Below the pieces are notes generated by a model, which saw only the letters and a program-made list of their open reading frames with translations, was not told the DNA's origin and did not search any database. A DNA stretch of 43,142 nucleotides from Enhydrobacter aerosaccus (GTDB taxonomy: Bacteria > Pseudomonadota > Alphaproteobacteria > Reyranellales > Reyranellaceae): the NCBI GenBank assembly GCA_903915535.1, contig CAIWTJ010000073.1:1-43142 (forward strand), given 5' to 3'. This document shows, piece by piece, positions 31,690 to 39,091 of this stretch; the stretch's first letter is position 1, and each line of letters starts with the position of its first letter. The position numbers and the translations under genes were made by a program.

Positions 31690-32514
31690 TCAGAGTCCGC
31701 CGTTGACCACGAGGCACTGCCCGCTGACGTAATCGCTGTCGGGGCTGCAGAAGAGATAGACCGAGCCCGCCGCTTCCTCCGGCAGGCCGCCGCGGCCAAG
31801 CGGGATCATCTGGTTCATGGCGGCGATGCGGCCGCCCTGCACGCCGATCTTGACCTTGCGGCCCTGCACCTCGATCTCGCCCGAGTCGCCCTGGGCGAGC
31901 GGCTGGGTGAGGCGCGTCTGGATGTAACCGAAGGCCACGGCGTTCACCGTGACGTCGTAGCGCCCGAACTCCTTGGCCAGCGTCTTGGTGAGGCCGATGA
32001 TGCCCGCCTTGCCCGCCGCGTAATTCGACTGGCCGGCATTGCCGTTCACACCCGAGGTCGACGAGATGTTCACGACCTTGCGCACGATGCGCTTGCCTTC
32101 GGAGCGCTCCTTTTCGACGGCCGTCTTGAAGTGCTGCTGGAAGGCGCGCAGGACGCGGAACGGCGCGGTGAGATGCACATCGAGGATGGCGTACCACTGC
32201 TCGTCGCTCATCTTCTGGATGACCGAGTCCCAGGTGTAGCCGGCGTTGTTCACCACGACGTGGCAGTCACCGAAGGCATCGACGGCCGTCTTGACGATGC
32301 GATCGCCGAAGTCGGGCTTGGCGACGTCGCCGGTGCACATCACCGCCTTGCCGCCCATCTTCTCGATCTCGGCCACGGTCTCCTTCGCGGGCGCGTCGTC
32401 GATGTCGTTGATCACGACCTTGACGCCGTCGCGCACCAGGCGCAGCGCGATCTCCTTGCCGATACCGCGTCCCGAACCGGTGACGATCGCCACCTTGCCA
32501 TCCATCTGACCCAT
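31690..32514 (-). CDS. SDR-family 3-hydroxyacyl-CoA dehydrogenase/3-oxoacyl reductase-like
   Basis: The product has 274 aa. Motifs are TGSGRGIGK (12-20), VVNNAGY (88-93), S152 in ISSTSG, and Y165 and K169 (NYAAGK). It has an extra stretch before the catalytic Ser (about 131-146, ERSEGKRIVRK) and another near 210-235 compared with FabG. It resembles the dehydrogenase part of peroxisomal MFE-2/17-beta-HSD4, which oxidises 3-hydroxyacyl-CoA. As last gene of an operon with two MaoC proteins and a thiolase, this role fits. A strong SD (AGGGAGA) supports ATG 32514. The stop of the MaoC gene is 11 bp upstream. Confidence 0.88.
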   Translation of the reverse strand: MGQMDGKVAIVTGSGRGIGKEIALRLVRDGVKVVINDIDDAPAKETVAEIEKMGGKAVMCTGDVAKPDFGDRIVKTAVDAFGDCHVVVNNAGYTWDSVIQKMSDEQWYAILDVHLTAPFRVLRAFQQHFKTAVEKERSEGKRIVRKVVNISSTSGVNGNAGQSNYAAGKAGIIGLTKTLAKEFGRYDVTVNAVAFGYIQTRLTQPLAQGDSGEIEVQGRKVKIGVQGGRIAAMNQMIPLGRGGLPEEAAGSVYLFCSPDSDYVSGQCLVVNGGL

Positions 32515-32525
32515 CTTGCTTCTCC

Positions 32526-32954
32526 CTAAGCCAACGCGACGGTGGCGCTGCCCTGCAGCGTGTCCTGGCCGTTCTGGTTGGTGCATTTCACTTCGAGGTC
32601 CACGAGCTTCTCGCCATTGGCCTCGCGCTTGCCGGTGACCTTGCCGCTCACGGTGATGACGTCGCCCACCCAGGTGATCGAGGTGAAGCGCGTACCGAGA
32701 CTCTTGACCTGCTTCTGCGGCACCCACGAGGTGACGAGGCGGCCGAGGAAGGCCATCGACAGCATGCCGTGCGCGAACACGTCCTTGAAGCCGAACTTCT
32801 TGGCGAAGTCGAGATCGACGTGGATCGGATTGTGGTCGCCCGAGCCGCCGCAATAGAGCGCGAGCTGGTGGCGGCTGACCGGCGGCAGGACGAGCGGCTT
32901 CAGCGTGTCGCCCACCTTGACGTCTGCGAACTTCGGTGCGGTTGCGGTTGTCAT
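32526..32954 (-). CDS. MaoC-like (R)-specific enoyl-CoA hydratase/dehydratase, catalytic partner
   Basis: This 142-aa single hot-dog protein has an intact hydratase-2 motif, YCGGSGDHNPIHVD, with catalytic D40 and H45, followed by FAHGMLSMAFLGRLV. Such proteins add water to or remove it from enoyl-CoA or acyl-ACP. The next gene upstream (33426-32965) encodes a second hot-dog protein with a degenerate motif, so the two probably form a heterodimer as HadA/HadB do in mycobacteria. The genes are 10 bp apart. The downstream SDR could oxidise the 3-hydroxyacyl-CoA produced. Confidence 0.9.
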   Translation of the reverse strand: MTTATAPKFADVKVGDTLKPLVLPPVSRHQLALYCGGSGDHNPIHVDLDFAKKFGFKDVFAHGMLSMAFLGRLVTSWVPQKQVKSLGTRFTSITWVGDVITVSGKVTGKREANGEKLVDLEVKCTNQNGQDTLQGSATVALA

Positions 32955-32964
32955 GGCTGCCTCC

Positions 32965-33426
32965 TCACTTCTTGCCGGCGTCGGGGTTGCGCACGACGGT
33001 CACGCCGCGGCCCTTGGCCACGAGCTTGCCCGTCTGGTCCTTCATTTCCATCTCCTGGACGACGAACCAGAGCGCACCGCCCTTCTTGTCGTAGATGTCA
33101 ATGACCTTCTCCTGACAGGTGACGACATCGCCCACCACGACCGGCGCGAAATACTCGAAGTGTTGCTCGCCATGCAGGATCAAGCCGATGTCGACGTTGA
33201 GCAGCTTCAGTAGGCCGCCCTTGTTGGGATCGTCGGCCTGCAGCGCGCGAAGGAAGGTGAGCGGCGCGGTGATGCCGCGGTAGCCCGCGGCCTTGGCGGC
33301 GGCGGTATCGGTATAGATCGGGTCGTTCTCGCCGATGGCCTTGCAGAACAGCTTGATCTTGCCGGCCTCGACCGTGGCCGTGAATGGCTTGAACGTGTGG
33401 CCGATGAGCTTCTTGTCGAGCTCCAT
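32965..33426 (-). CDS. MaoC-family FAS1-like dehydratase-domain protein, apparently non-catalytic partner
   Basis: The product is a 153-aa hot-dog protein of the MaoC_dehydrat_N/HadA type (ELDKKLIGHTFKPFT, ITAPLTFLRALQ, GEQHFEYFAPVVVGD). Where the hydratase-2 motif should have Asp and His it has E33 and Y38 (IGENDPIYTD), so it probably lacks its own acid-base pair and serves to bind the acyl chain. The ATG has an excellent SD (GGGAGGAGA). A terminator-like hairpin lies between this gene and the thiolase gene upstream. Confidence 0.87.
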   Translation of the reverse strand: MELDKKLIGHTFKPFTATVEAGKIKLFCKAIGENDPIYTDTAAAKAAGYRGITAPLTFLRALQADDPNKGGLLKLLNVDIGLILHGEQHFEYFAPVVVGDVVTCQEKVIDIYDKKGGALWFVVQEMEMKDQTGKLVAKGRGVTVVRNPDAGKK

Positions 33427-33446
33427 GGTTGTCTCCTCCCGCGAAT

Positions 33447-33485
33447 GAAAAACCCTCCCCCCGGCTTTTGGCCGGAGAGAGGGTT
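33447..33485 (-). terminator. Intrinsic terminator-like hairpin after the thiolase gene
   Basis: On the minus strand AACCCTC (33485-33479) and GAGGGTT (33457-33451) enclose CCGGCC/GGCCGG-like inner pairing, and the hairpin is followed by TTTTTC (33451-33446). It lies between the thiolase stop at 33500 and the next gene's start at 33426. It would reduce, not necessarily stop, transcription into the MaoC-MaoC-SDR half. Confidence 0.7.
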
Positions 33486-33499
33486 GTTGTGTCTTCCGT

Positions 33500-34699
33500 T
33501 TATTCGTAGCGGCCGACGATGGCCACGCTGGAGATGTTCTCGCGCGGCGCGCCGCCCAGGTTGTGCGTCATGCCGATGCGCGGGTTCTTGAGCTGGCGGG
33601 AGCCCGCCTTGCCCTGGATCTGCAGATACATCTCGTAGAGCATGCGCAGGCCCGACGCGCCGATCGGATGGCCGAAGCACTTGAGACCGCCGTCGATCTG
33701 GCAGGGGATCTTGCCGTCGGCGTCGTAGAAGCCGTCGAGCACATCCTTCCAGCCCTTGCCGGTCTCCGAGATGTGCAAATCTTCCATGGTGACCAGCTCG
33801 GTCACCGAGAAGCAGTCGTGCACCTCGAACATCGAGACCTCGTCGCGCGGGTTCTTGATGCCGGCCTCTTCGTAGGCCTTCTTCGAGGCGATGCGCGTGG
33901 TGTGGAAGTAGCTGCCGTCCCACGAGTTGTGGCCCGACTCCGAGCCGTTCGAGACCGAGAGCTGCAGCGCCTTCACCGACACGATGTCCTTCTTGCCGAG
34001 CGCCTTGGCGATCTCCGGCGTCGTGACGATCGCTGCCGCAGCGCCGTCCGACACGCCGCAGCAGTCGAACAGACCGAGCGGCGAGGCGATCATCGGCGCG
34101 TTCAGGATGGTGTCCATCTCGACGGCCTTCTGAAGATGGGCCTTCGGGTTCTTGGCGCCGTTCTGGTGGCTCTTCCACGAGACGTGGCCGATCGCCTTCT
34201 TGAGGTCCTCGGCCGACACGCCGTGCGCGGTCATGTAGGCGGTGGCGAGCTGGGCGAAGTTGCCCGGCGCGGTGCCGCTCGCGTTCCACAGGACCTGCAG
34301 CGGACCGCCGCGGCCGCCCGGCAGGCCGCCGTAGCCGGTGTCCTTCAGCTTCTCGACGCCCAGCGCCAGCGCGAAGTCGGCGGCGCCGGAGGCCACGGCA
34401 TAGCAGGCGCCGCGGAAGGCCTCGGTGCCCGACGCGCACATGTTCTCGACATGCGTCACCGGGATGTTGGGCAGGCGCAGAGTCGTCGAGAGCGGAATGC
34501 CTGACTTGCCGACATGCACCTCGTCAATGGCGGTGGAGAACCACGCGGCCTGGAGCTGGTTCTGGTCGATGCCCGCGTCCTTCAGGCACTCCTTGTAGGC
34601 CTCGAGCATCAGCTCCTCGGCGCCGGCATCCCAGCGTTCGCCGAACTTCGAGCAACCCATTCCGAGAATGGCGACCTTGTCTTTGATACCACGAGCCAT
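33500..34699 (-). CDS. SCP2-type thiolase (lipid-transfer/acetyl-CoA acetyltransferase family)
   Basis: The product has 399 aa. The nucleophile is C88 (ENMCASGTEAF). The HDCF motif (residues 294-297), which replaces NEAF in SCP2/SCPx-type thiolases, carries a second Cys, C296. The His loop is GHPIGASG (H344), and the C-terminus has HNLGG in place of the classical CxG. These mark a catalytically competent SCP2-type thiolase, a group that cleaves 3-oxoacyl-CoA, often with alpha-methyl branches or a sterol side chain. It is transcribed after an HMGS-like/DUF35 fusion gene (58 bp gap). Physical pairing with a DUF35 protein is common in this superfamily. Confidence 0.9.
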   Translation of the reverse strand: MARGIKDKVAILGMGCSKFGERWDAGAEELMLEAYKECLKDAGIDQNQLQAAWFSTAIDEVHVGKSGIPLSTTLRLPNIPVTHVENMCASGTEAFRGACYAVASGAADFALALGVEKLKDTGYGGLPGGRGGPLQVLWNASGTAPGNFAQLATAYMTAHGVSAEDLKKAIGHVSWKSHQNGAKNPKAHLQKAVEMDTILNAPMIASPLGLFDCCGVSDGAAAAIVTTPEIAKALGKKDIVSVKALQLSVSNGSESGHNSWDGSYFHTTRIASKKAYEEAGIKNPRDEVSMFEVHDCFSVTELVTMEDLHISETGKGWKDVLDGFYDADGKIPCQIDGGLKCFGHPIGASGLRMLYEMYLQIQGKAGSRQLKNPRIGMTHNLGGAPRENISSVAIVGRYE

Positions 34700-34757
34700 T
34701 GCAGGTCTCCTTGGTGGTGGAGGTGAAACGCTAAACCCTTGAACGGTGGAAGACGAC

Positions 34758-36200
34758 CTAAACCGGCGCCGCCTTCCAGAAATAACGCCTGAAGCCGCCG
34801 CGCATCTGATCGTTGTCGCGCATGCGGAAGGTCATGCGCATCTTGGTGCCGACCTTTACCTGTTCCTTGTCGCAATCCGTGAAGTCGGCCATGAAGCGCC
34901 CGCCTTCCGGAAAGGTGATCATGCCGTAGTAGCCCGGTGGATCCGGCGAATAGACAAGCGAGTCGGCGGTGAAAGACATCACGTTGCACTCGAGCCCCGC
35001 CATCGCATAGGGCTCCTGGCTGTCCATGGCGTGGCAGTTCGGATTGACGCAGACCTGGCTGCGCGGGAACTGCACCGTGCCGCAGACCTTGCACTTGCCG
35101 CCGACCAGCCCGTAGAGCATGTCGCGCTTGCGCCACAGGACCGACAGCGCGGTCTTCTTGTCGAACTCCGCGCGCATGCCCTTGTCGATCGGCAGCATCT
35201 CGTTGAAAGCGAGGAACTTCATGTAGTTCTTCTCTTCCTTGCGGCGCGCCATCCAGCCCGACAGGCCCTTGCGCTTGGCCAGCTTGGCGTTTTCGGCCGT
35301 GACCTCGAACACCAGGATGTCGACGCCCTGGCCGAACGCCACGACCATGATCTTGTCGCCGGCCTTCGCCGTCTCGAGCGCATCGACCAGCATGACCAGA
35401 GCGTGGGCAGCCCCAGTGTCACCGAGCGTCGCTCCGAGAAGATCGCGCACCGCGCCTTCGCCAATGCCGCAGATCTTCGCCATCTGCTTGGGCACTGCCG
35501 GCATCAGGCTCGGCATGATGAAATGGGTGATGTCGCTGCCCTTCAGCTTGCAGGCGGCGAGGCCGGCCTTCACCGCCGGCGGCACGATCTTCGAATAGCC
35601 CTCGTCGCGGATCCAGCGCTCTTCCCACGTGTAGTCGAAGTCGCTCTCGTCGCCGCGGAAGTGATCGACGAAGTCCATCGACACCGAATGATGGCCGACC
35701 AGCTTGGCGATCACGTTCTCGGTGCCGCACAGCAGCGCCGCGGCGCCGTCGCCGTAATTCAGCTCGTTCGACGACGCCACGCGCGCCATGCGCTTGTCGG
35801 CGGCGGCGACGAGGGATGGCGCTCCGTCCCTGGAAGCGTTGAGTCCGGCGATCAAGGCCGACGTCCCCGCCTTCAGCGAGCCGCCAATGTCCGCGGCCGA
35901 CAGATTCTGCTCGACGTTTAGCGCCGTACCGATGACGCCCGCATTCTGGCGGTCCTTGAACGGATGCGTGGTCGAAGCGAAGTAGATGTTGCGGACGTCC
36001 TCGGCCTTGTGGCTGGTCAGGCAGTCGCGCGACGCCTCGACGGCCATGGTGATCGAGTCCTCGTCCCAGTTGGCCATCGAGCGCTCGCCCTTGGCGAGGC
36101 CGCGCAGGCCGGCGGCGAACCACTTGTTGGCGTCATAGACGGCCTGACGGTTGAGACGCAGGCGCGGCACATAGGCCCCGTAGGCGACAATCCCGACCAT
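34758..36200 (-). CDS. HMG-CoA synthase-like / DUF35 fusion protein lacking the expected catalytic triad
   Basis: The product is 480 aa. Residues 1 to about 305 follow the archaeal HMG-CoA synthase pattern (GIVAYGAYVPRLRL; AADIGGSLKAGTSAL; LGDTGAAHALVMLVDAL). Residues about 345-480 are a DUF35 acyl-CoA-binding domain: a zinc ribbon with C370, C373, C384 and C389, then an OB fold (YYGMITFPEGGRF). Compared from memory with Methanocaldococcus HMGS, the catalytic Glu, Cys and His positions hold T77, L109 and I228. It is therefore unlikely to be a real HMG-CoA synthase. A C-C lyase, or a scaffold or carrier for the thiolase, is plausible. ATG 36200 has SD GGAGGG; an upstream ATG at 36230 is less likely. 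Confidence 0.88.
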   Translation of the reverse strand: MVGIVAYGAYVPRLRLNRQAVYDANKWFAAGLRGLAKGERSMANWDEDSITMAVEASRDCLTSHKAEDVRNIYFASTTHPFKDRQNAGVIGTALNVEQNLSAADIGGSLKAGTSALIAGLNASRDGAPSLVAAADKRMARVASSNELNYGDGAAALLCGTENVIAKLVGHHSVSMDFVDHFRGDESDFDYTWEERWIRDEGYSKIVPPAVKAGLAACKLKGSDITHFIMPSLMPAVPKQMAKICGIGEGAVRDLLGATLGDTGAAHALVMLVDALETAKAGDKIMVVAFGQGVDILVFEVTAENAKLAKRKGLSGWMARRKEEKNYMKFLAFNEMLPIDKGMRAEFDKKTALSVLWRKRDMLYGLVGGKCKVCGTVQFPRSQVCVNPNCHAMDSQEPYAMAGLECNVMSFTADSLVYSPDPPGYYGMITFPEGGRFMADFTDCDKEQVKVGTKMRMTFRMRDNDQMRGGFRRYFWKAAPV

Positions 36201-36268
36201 CGTTGTTCCCTCCGCTGAACGCTTGTTCACCGAGTCCTAGCGCGACCGGCCGGGCGGAGCAAACGGAA

Positions 36269-37102
36269 CTACCTTCCGGTTTGCGGAACACCTTGAGGCG
36301 GCATTTCCCGCACCAGATTGCGGTACCCGGCACCCTCGGGAATATGCAGGAATTTCTTGCCGTCCCGCTGCTCGACCCACGGCAGAACCGTCACGATCTT
36401 GCGCTCGGTCGCCTGGCTGATCGCTCCGGTGACCGTCACGCCCTCGGCCAGCAATTCGAGGTTCTTCGTGGTGGCGTGCACCAGCGTCCGCTTGCCGGCC
36501 TTGGCTTCGTCGATCGCCTGCTGCGCTCCGATCCAGACGGAGTCCGTCGACTCCGAGCCATCGTGCAGCGCGAGTTGATCCTCCGGCGCCTCGGCCAGAT
36601 AGAACCAGGTATCGAAGCGCTTGGGCACGAAGGTCGGCGTGATCCAATGCGCGTAAGGCGTCATCAGGTCGGTCGCGAGCTCAAGGTCCTCGCCGTCGGC
36701 GAGATCGAGAATGGTCGCCTCGTTTTTCACGAGCTTGGCGCGCCACTTCTGTTCGATCGCCTCAAGATCGGCGGCGGCAATGACCGAGCGCTGACCGGGC
36801 TTGCGTGCCAGGAGCACGCCGCACTCCTCGAAGGCTTCCCGAATCCCGGCGACACGGAACTTGAGTTCCTCTGAAGATATCTTGTCGGCGCCGCCGCAGC
36901 GCGCCTTGAGCTTCGGATCGCCGTCGGCGTCCTCGAGCTTGCCGCCGGGAAACACCAGCGCGCCGGAGAACGAGTCGATGGCGTGATGGCGCACCACCAT
37001 GAAGACTTCGAGCGGGGAGCCCGCGTCGCCCTTCTTCGAGGGACGGAGCAGCAGGACGGTGGTTGCGGGACGCGGCGGCGCGGCTTCTTTCTTTTCGGTC
37101 AT
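36269..37102 (-). CDS. NUDIX hydrolase, NUDT19-like probable CoA/acyl-CoA diphosphatase
   Basis: The product has 277 aa. The Nudix box is split: FPGGKLED (51-58) is separated from REAFEECGV (88-96) by about 20 extra residues. An insertion inside the Nudix box is a feature of NUDT19-type enzymes, which cut CoA and acyl-CoA to 3',5'-ADP and (acyl-)phosphopantetheine. Acidic residues for Mg2+ binding (E89, E92, E93 region) are kept. As first gene of an acyl-CoA operon, a role in CoA turnover is reasonable. It lies 68 bp before the HMGS-like gene and is divergent from an alpha/beta hydrolase. Confidence 0.85.
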   Translation of the reverse strand: MTEKKEAAPPRPATTVLLLRPSKKGDAGSPLEVFMVVRHHAIDSFSGALVFPGGKLEDADGDPKLKARCGGADKISSEELKFRVAGIREAFEECGVLLARKPGQRSVIAAADLEAIEQKWRAKLVKNEATILDLADGEDLELATDLMTPYAHWITPTFVPKRFDTWFYLAEAPEDQLALHDGSESTDSVWIGAQQAIDEAKAGKRTLVHATTKNLELLAEGVTVTGAISQATERKIVTVLPWVEQRDGKKFLHIPEGAGYRNLVREMPPQGVPQTGR

Positions 37103-37141
37103 GCTCTCATTGTTTCACAGCGGCATGCTAAGACCAAGCCG

Positions 37142-37855
37142 ATGCGTACCTACATCTGCCTGCCCGGCGCCTGGATGGGCGCCTGGTCCTGGAGCTTCGT
37201 CATCGAGAGGCTGCGCGCCGCCGGTCACGACGCGCGCGCCCTGCCGTTTCGCGGTGTGGGCGAGCGCGCTGCGGAACTGAGCCCCGATCTCGACAACGAC
37301 GTCTTCCTCGCCGACACGATCGCCTATCTGGAAAAGGAAGACCTTCGGAACATCGTGCTGGTAGGCCACAGCTTCGGCAGCCTGATCGCGAGCATGGTCA
37401 CCGACCGCATCCCCGAGCGCATCGGCCATCTGGTGATCCTGGATGGCGGCATCGCGCAGGACGGGCAGTCGATCTTCGGCCGCATCCCACCCGAGATCGT
37501 GGCCAAGCGGAGGAAGCTGATCAAGGTGGTCAACGGCACCGAGGTGTTGCCGCACGCACCGGTCGGCAGCCTGATCATCGACGATCCCGAACTCGCGGCC
37601 TGGACGCACCGCCATCTCACGCCGCATCCGCTCGCCTGCTACACCAGGCCGATCACCATGCACCATCCTGCCGGCAACGGAAGGCCGATGACCTACATCG
37701 CCTGCACCAAACCCCGCTATCCCGTCTCCGCCGGCACGCACGAGCGGGTGCAGCAGATGCCGCACATCCGCTTCCGGCCGATCGAGGCCGGCCACAACTG
37801 CATTATCTCCGCGCCAGAGCTCGTCACGCGCGAACTACTGGAGATCCCGCAATGA
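37142..37855 (+). CDS. Alpha/beta hydrolase (esterase-like)
   Basis: This 237-aa protein has the lid-poor alpha/beta-hydrolase form of plant-esterase/MenH-like proteins. The oxyanion region is LPGAWMGAWSW, the nucleophile S77 is in GHSFGS, and the catalytic His is H218 in EAGHNC. The acid residue is probably the Asp in ILDGG or a later one. No signal peptide is seen. Its stop overlaps the next start by 4 bp (ATGA), so the two are translationally coupled. The substrate is unknown. Confidence 0.88.
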   Translation: MRTYICLPGAWMGAWSWSFVIERLRAAGHDARALPFRGVGERAAELSPDLDNDVFLADTIAYLEKEDLRNIVLVGHSFGSLIASMVTDRIPERIGHLVILDGGIAQDGQSIFGRIPPEIVAKRRKLIKVVNGTEVLPHAPVGSLIIDDPELAAWTHRHLTPHPLACYTRPITMHHPAGNGRPMTYIACTKPRYPVSAGTHERVQQMPHIRFRPIEAGHNCIISAPELVTRELLEIPQ

Positions 37856-38241
37856 CCGAGCAACTGATGATCCTGGTCGCCGGCCCCTATCGCGGCGGCA
37901 CAAACGACGATCCGGTGCTGATCCAGCGCAACGTCGACGCAATGGAGGAGATGTCCCTCGCTGTCTTCCGTCGCGGTCACCTGCCGGTGATGGGCGAATG
38001 GTTCGCGCTGCCGCTGCTGAAGCATGCCGGCTCGAAGAAGATCGGCGATACGGTGTTCGACGAGATCTTCCATCCGATCGCGCGTGAACTGATCGGCAAG
38101 TGCGATGGCGTGCTGCGCATCGGCGGCGCGTCGAGCGGCGCCGACGACATGGTCGCGACGGGTCAGAAGCTCGGAAAGAAGATCTTCCGCTCGCTCGAGG
38201 AGATCCCTCTTCTGGACCGCGAGCCTCCGGCTCGCTCATGA
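37852..38241 (+). CDS. DUF4406 / nucleoside 2-deoxyribosyltransferase-like protein
   Basis: The product has 129 aa. The N-terminal MILVAGPYRGG, the RNVDAMEEMSLAVFRRGHLPVM segment and the later CDGVLRIGGASSGADDMV follow the Rossmann-like pattern of the nucleoside deoxyribosyltransferase/DUF4406 group, which handles nucleotide bases. The last eight residues (DREPPARS) are encoded by the left arm of a hairpin repeat (copy B), and the stop codon lies in its loop, so the native C-terminus was probably changed by the repeat. It is coupled to the alpha/beta hydrolase gene by a 4-bp overlap. Confidence 0.8.
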   Translation: MTEQLMILVAGPYRGGTNDDPVLIQRNVDAMEEMSLAVFRRGHLPVMGEWFALPLLKHAGSKKIGDTVFDEIFHPIARELIGKCDGVLRIGGASSGADDMVATGQKLGKKIFRSLEEIPLLDREPPARS

Positions 38242-38269
38242 CTCCGAGCAAGCCGGAGGCTCGCGGTCC
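38214..38269. repeat. Hairpin repeat, copy B (GGACCGCGAG family)
   Basis: This copy has a 19-bp perfect stem: 38214-38232 (GGACCGCGAGCCTCCGGCT) pairs with 38251-38269, with an 18-nt loop. Short outer arms CTTCTG/CAGAAG (38209-38214 and 38277-38282) may extend it. It lies between two convergent genes and could terminate transcription in both directions. It also encodes the tail of the DUF4406 protein. Confidence 0.88.
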
Positions 38270-38275
38270 GGAAAA

Positions 38276-39019
38276 TCAGAAGGTCTCTTTGTAAGGACGC
38301 AGGTCGATCTCATGCGTCCAGGCGCTGCGGTGCTGGCGATGGATGTGCCAGTAGCTCTCGACGATCGCGTCGACCTTGAGCAGGCCGTCGGGCCCGGCCT
38401 TCTCGACCCGGTCGGGCATGCGCGACAGAAGCCGATCGCCCTCGATGCCGCCATCGATGATGACATGCGCCACGTGGATGCCCTGCGGCCCAAACTCGCG
38501 CGCCATCGACTGCACCAGCAGGCGCAGCCCGCCCTTGGTCGCATTGAAGGCGGCGAACCTCGGCCGGCCGCGCATCGAGCCGGAGGCCCCGGTGAAAAGC
38601 ACGGTGCCGCGGCCGAGTGGCGCCAGTCGGCGCATCGCCTCGCGCCCGAACAGGAAACCGGCAAAGCAACCGACGCGCCAGGAATCCTCGAAATGCTGGA
38701 CCGTCATCCCGCGGAAATCGACGGCGGCGTTATTGCCCATGTTGAAGACGAAGAAATCGGCCGGCGTGCCGTCTGCATCGTCGGCCATCGCCCGGTCGAA
38801 AAGCTTGATGACCTCGGCTTCCTTTGTACCGTCGACGACGACAGCCGTCGCCGAGCCGCCTTCCTTGCGGATCGTGTCGACGACTGAGTTGATCTTGTCG
38901 GCCGTCCGGCCAGCCACCAGCACGTGATAGCCCTCCTGGGCGAAGCGCCGGCTGGCCGCTCCGCCGATGCCGCGTTCGGCGCCTACGCCCAGGATCAGTG
39001 CTTTCGGCTTCTTCGCCAT
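38276..39019 (-). CDS. SDR-superfamily protein with Phe in place of the catalytic Tyr
   Basis: The product is 247 aa. The nucleotide-binding loop reads GVGAERGIGG and the usual NNAG is NMGNN. With S146 (TGASGS) in its normal place, the residue 12 further on is F158 followed by K162 (FNATK) instead of YxxxK. The codon is TTC, so this is not a single-read ambiguity of reading frame. Classical dehydrogenase chemistry is therefore doubtful. It may bind NAD(P) without reducing a carbonyl, use another acid, or belong to a divergent SDR group. It is convergent with the DUF4406 gene and divergent from the thioesterase genes (72 bp). Confidence 0.87.
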   Translation of the reverse strand: MAKKPKALILGVGAERGIGGAASRRFAQEGYHVLVAGRTADKINSVVDTIRKEGGSATAVVVDGTKEAEVIKLFDRAMADDADGTPADFFVFNMGNNAAVDFRGMTVQHFEDSWRVGCFAGFLFGREAMRRLAPLGRGTVLFTGASGSMRGRPRFAAFNATKGGLRLLVQSMAREFGPQGIHVAHVIIDGGIEGDRLLSRMPDRVEKAGPDGLLKVDAIVESYWHIHRQHRSAWTHEIDLRPYKETF

Positions 39020-39091
39020 GTGAATTCTCCGCGAAAATGATGTCCCGGCGAACTTGCGGTCGGCGGGCCCGCTTCGCTACGGTCCGCCCGC

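Noticed and set aside
31687..31692. Shared TGATCA with back-to-back stop codons as a regulatory site.
   Set aside because: This is simply two convergent genes meeting. A palindrome of six bases here needs no further explanation.
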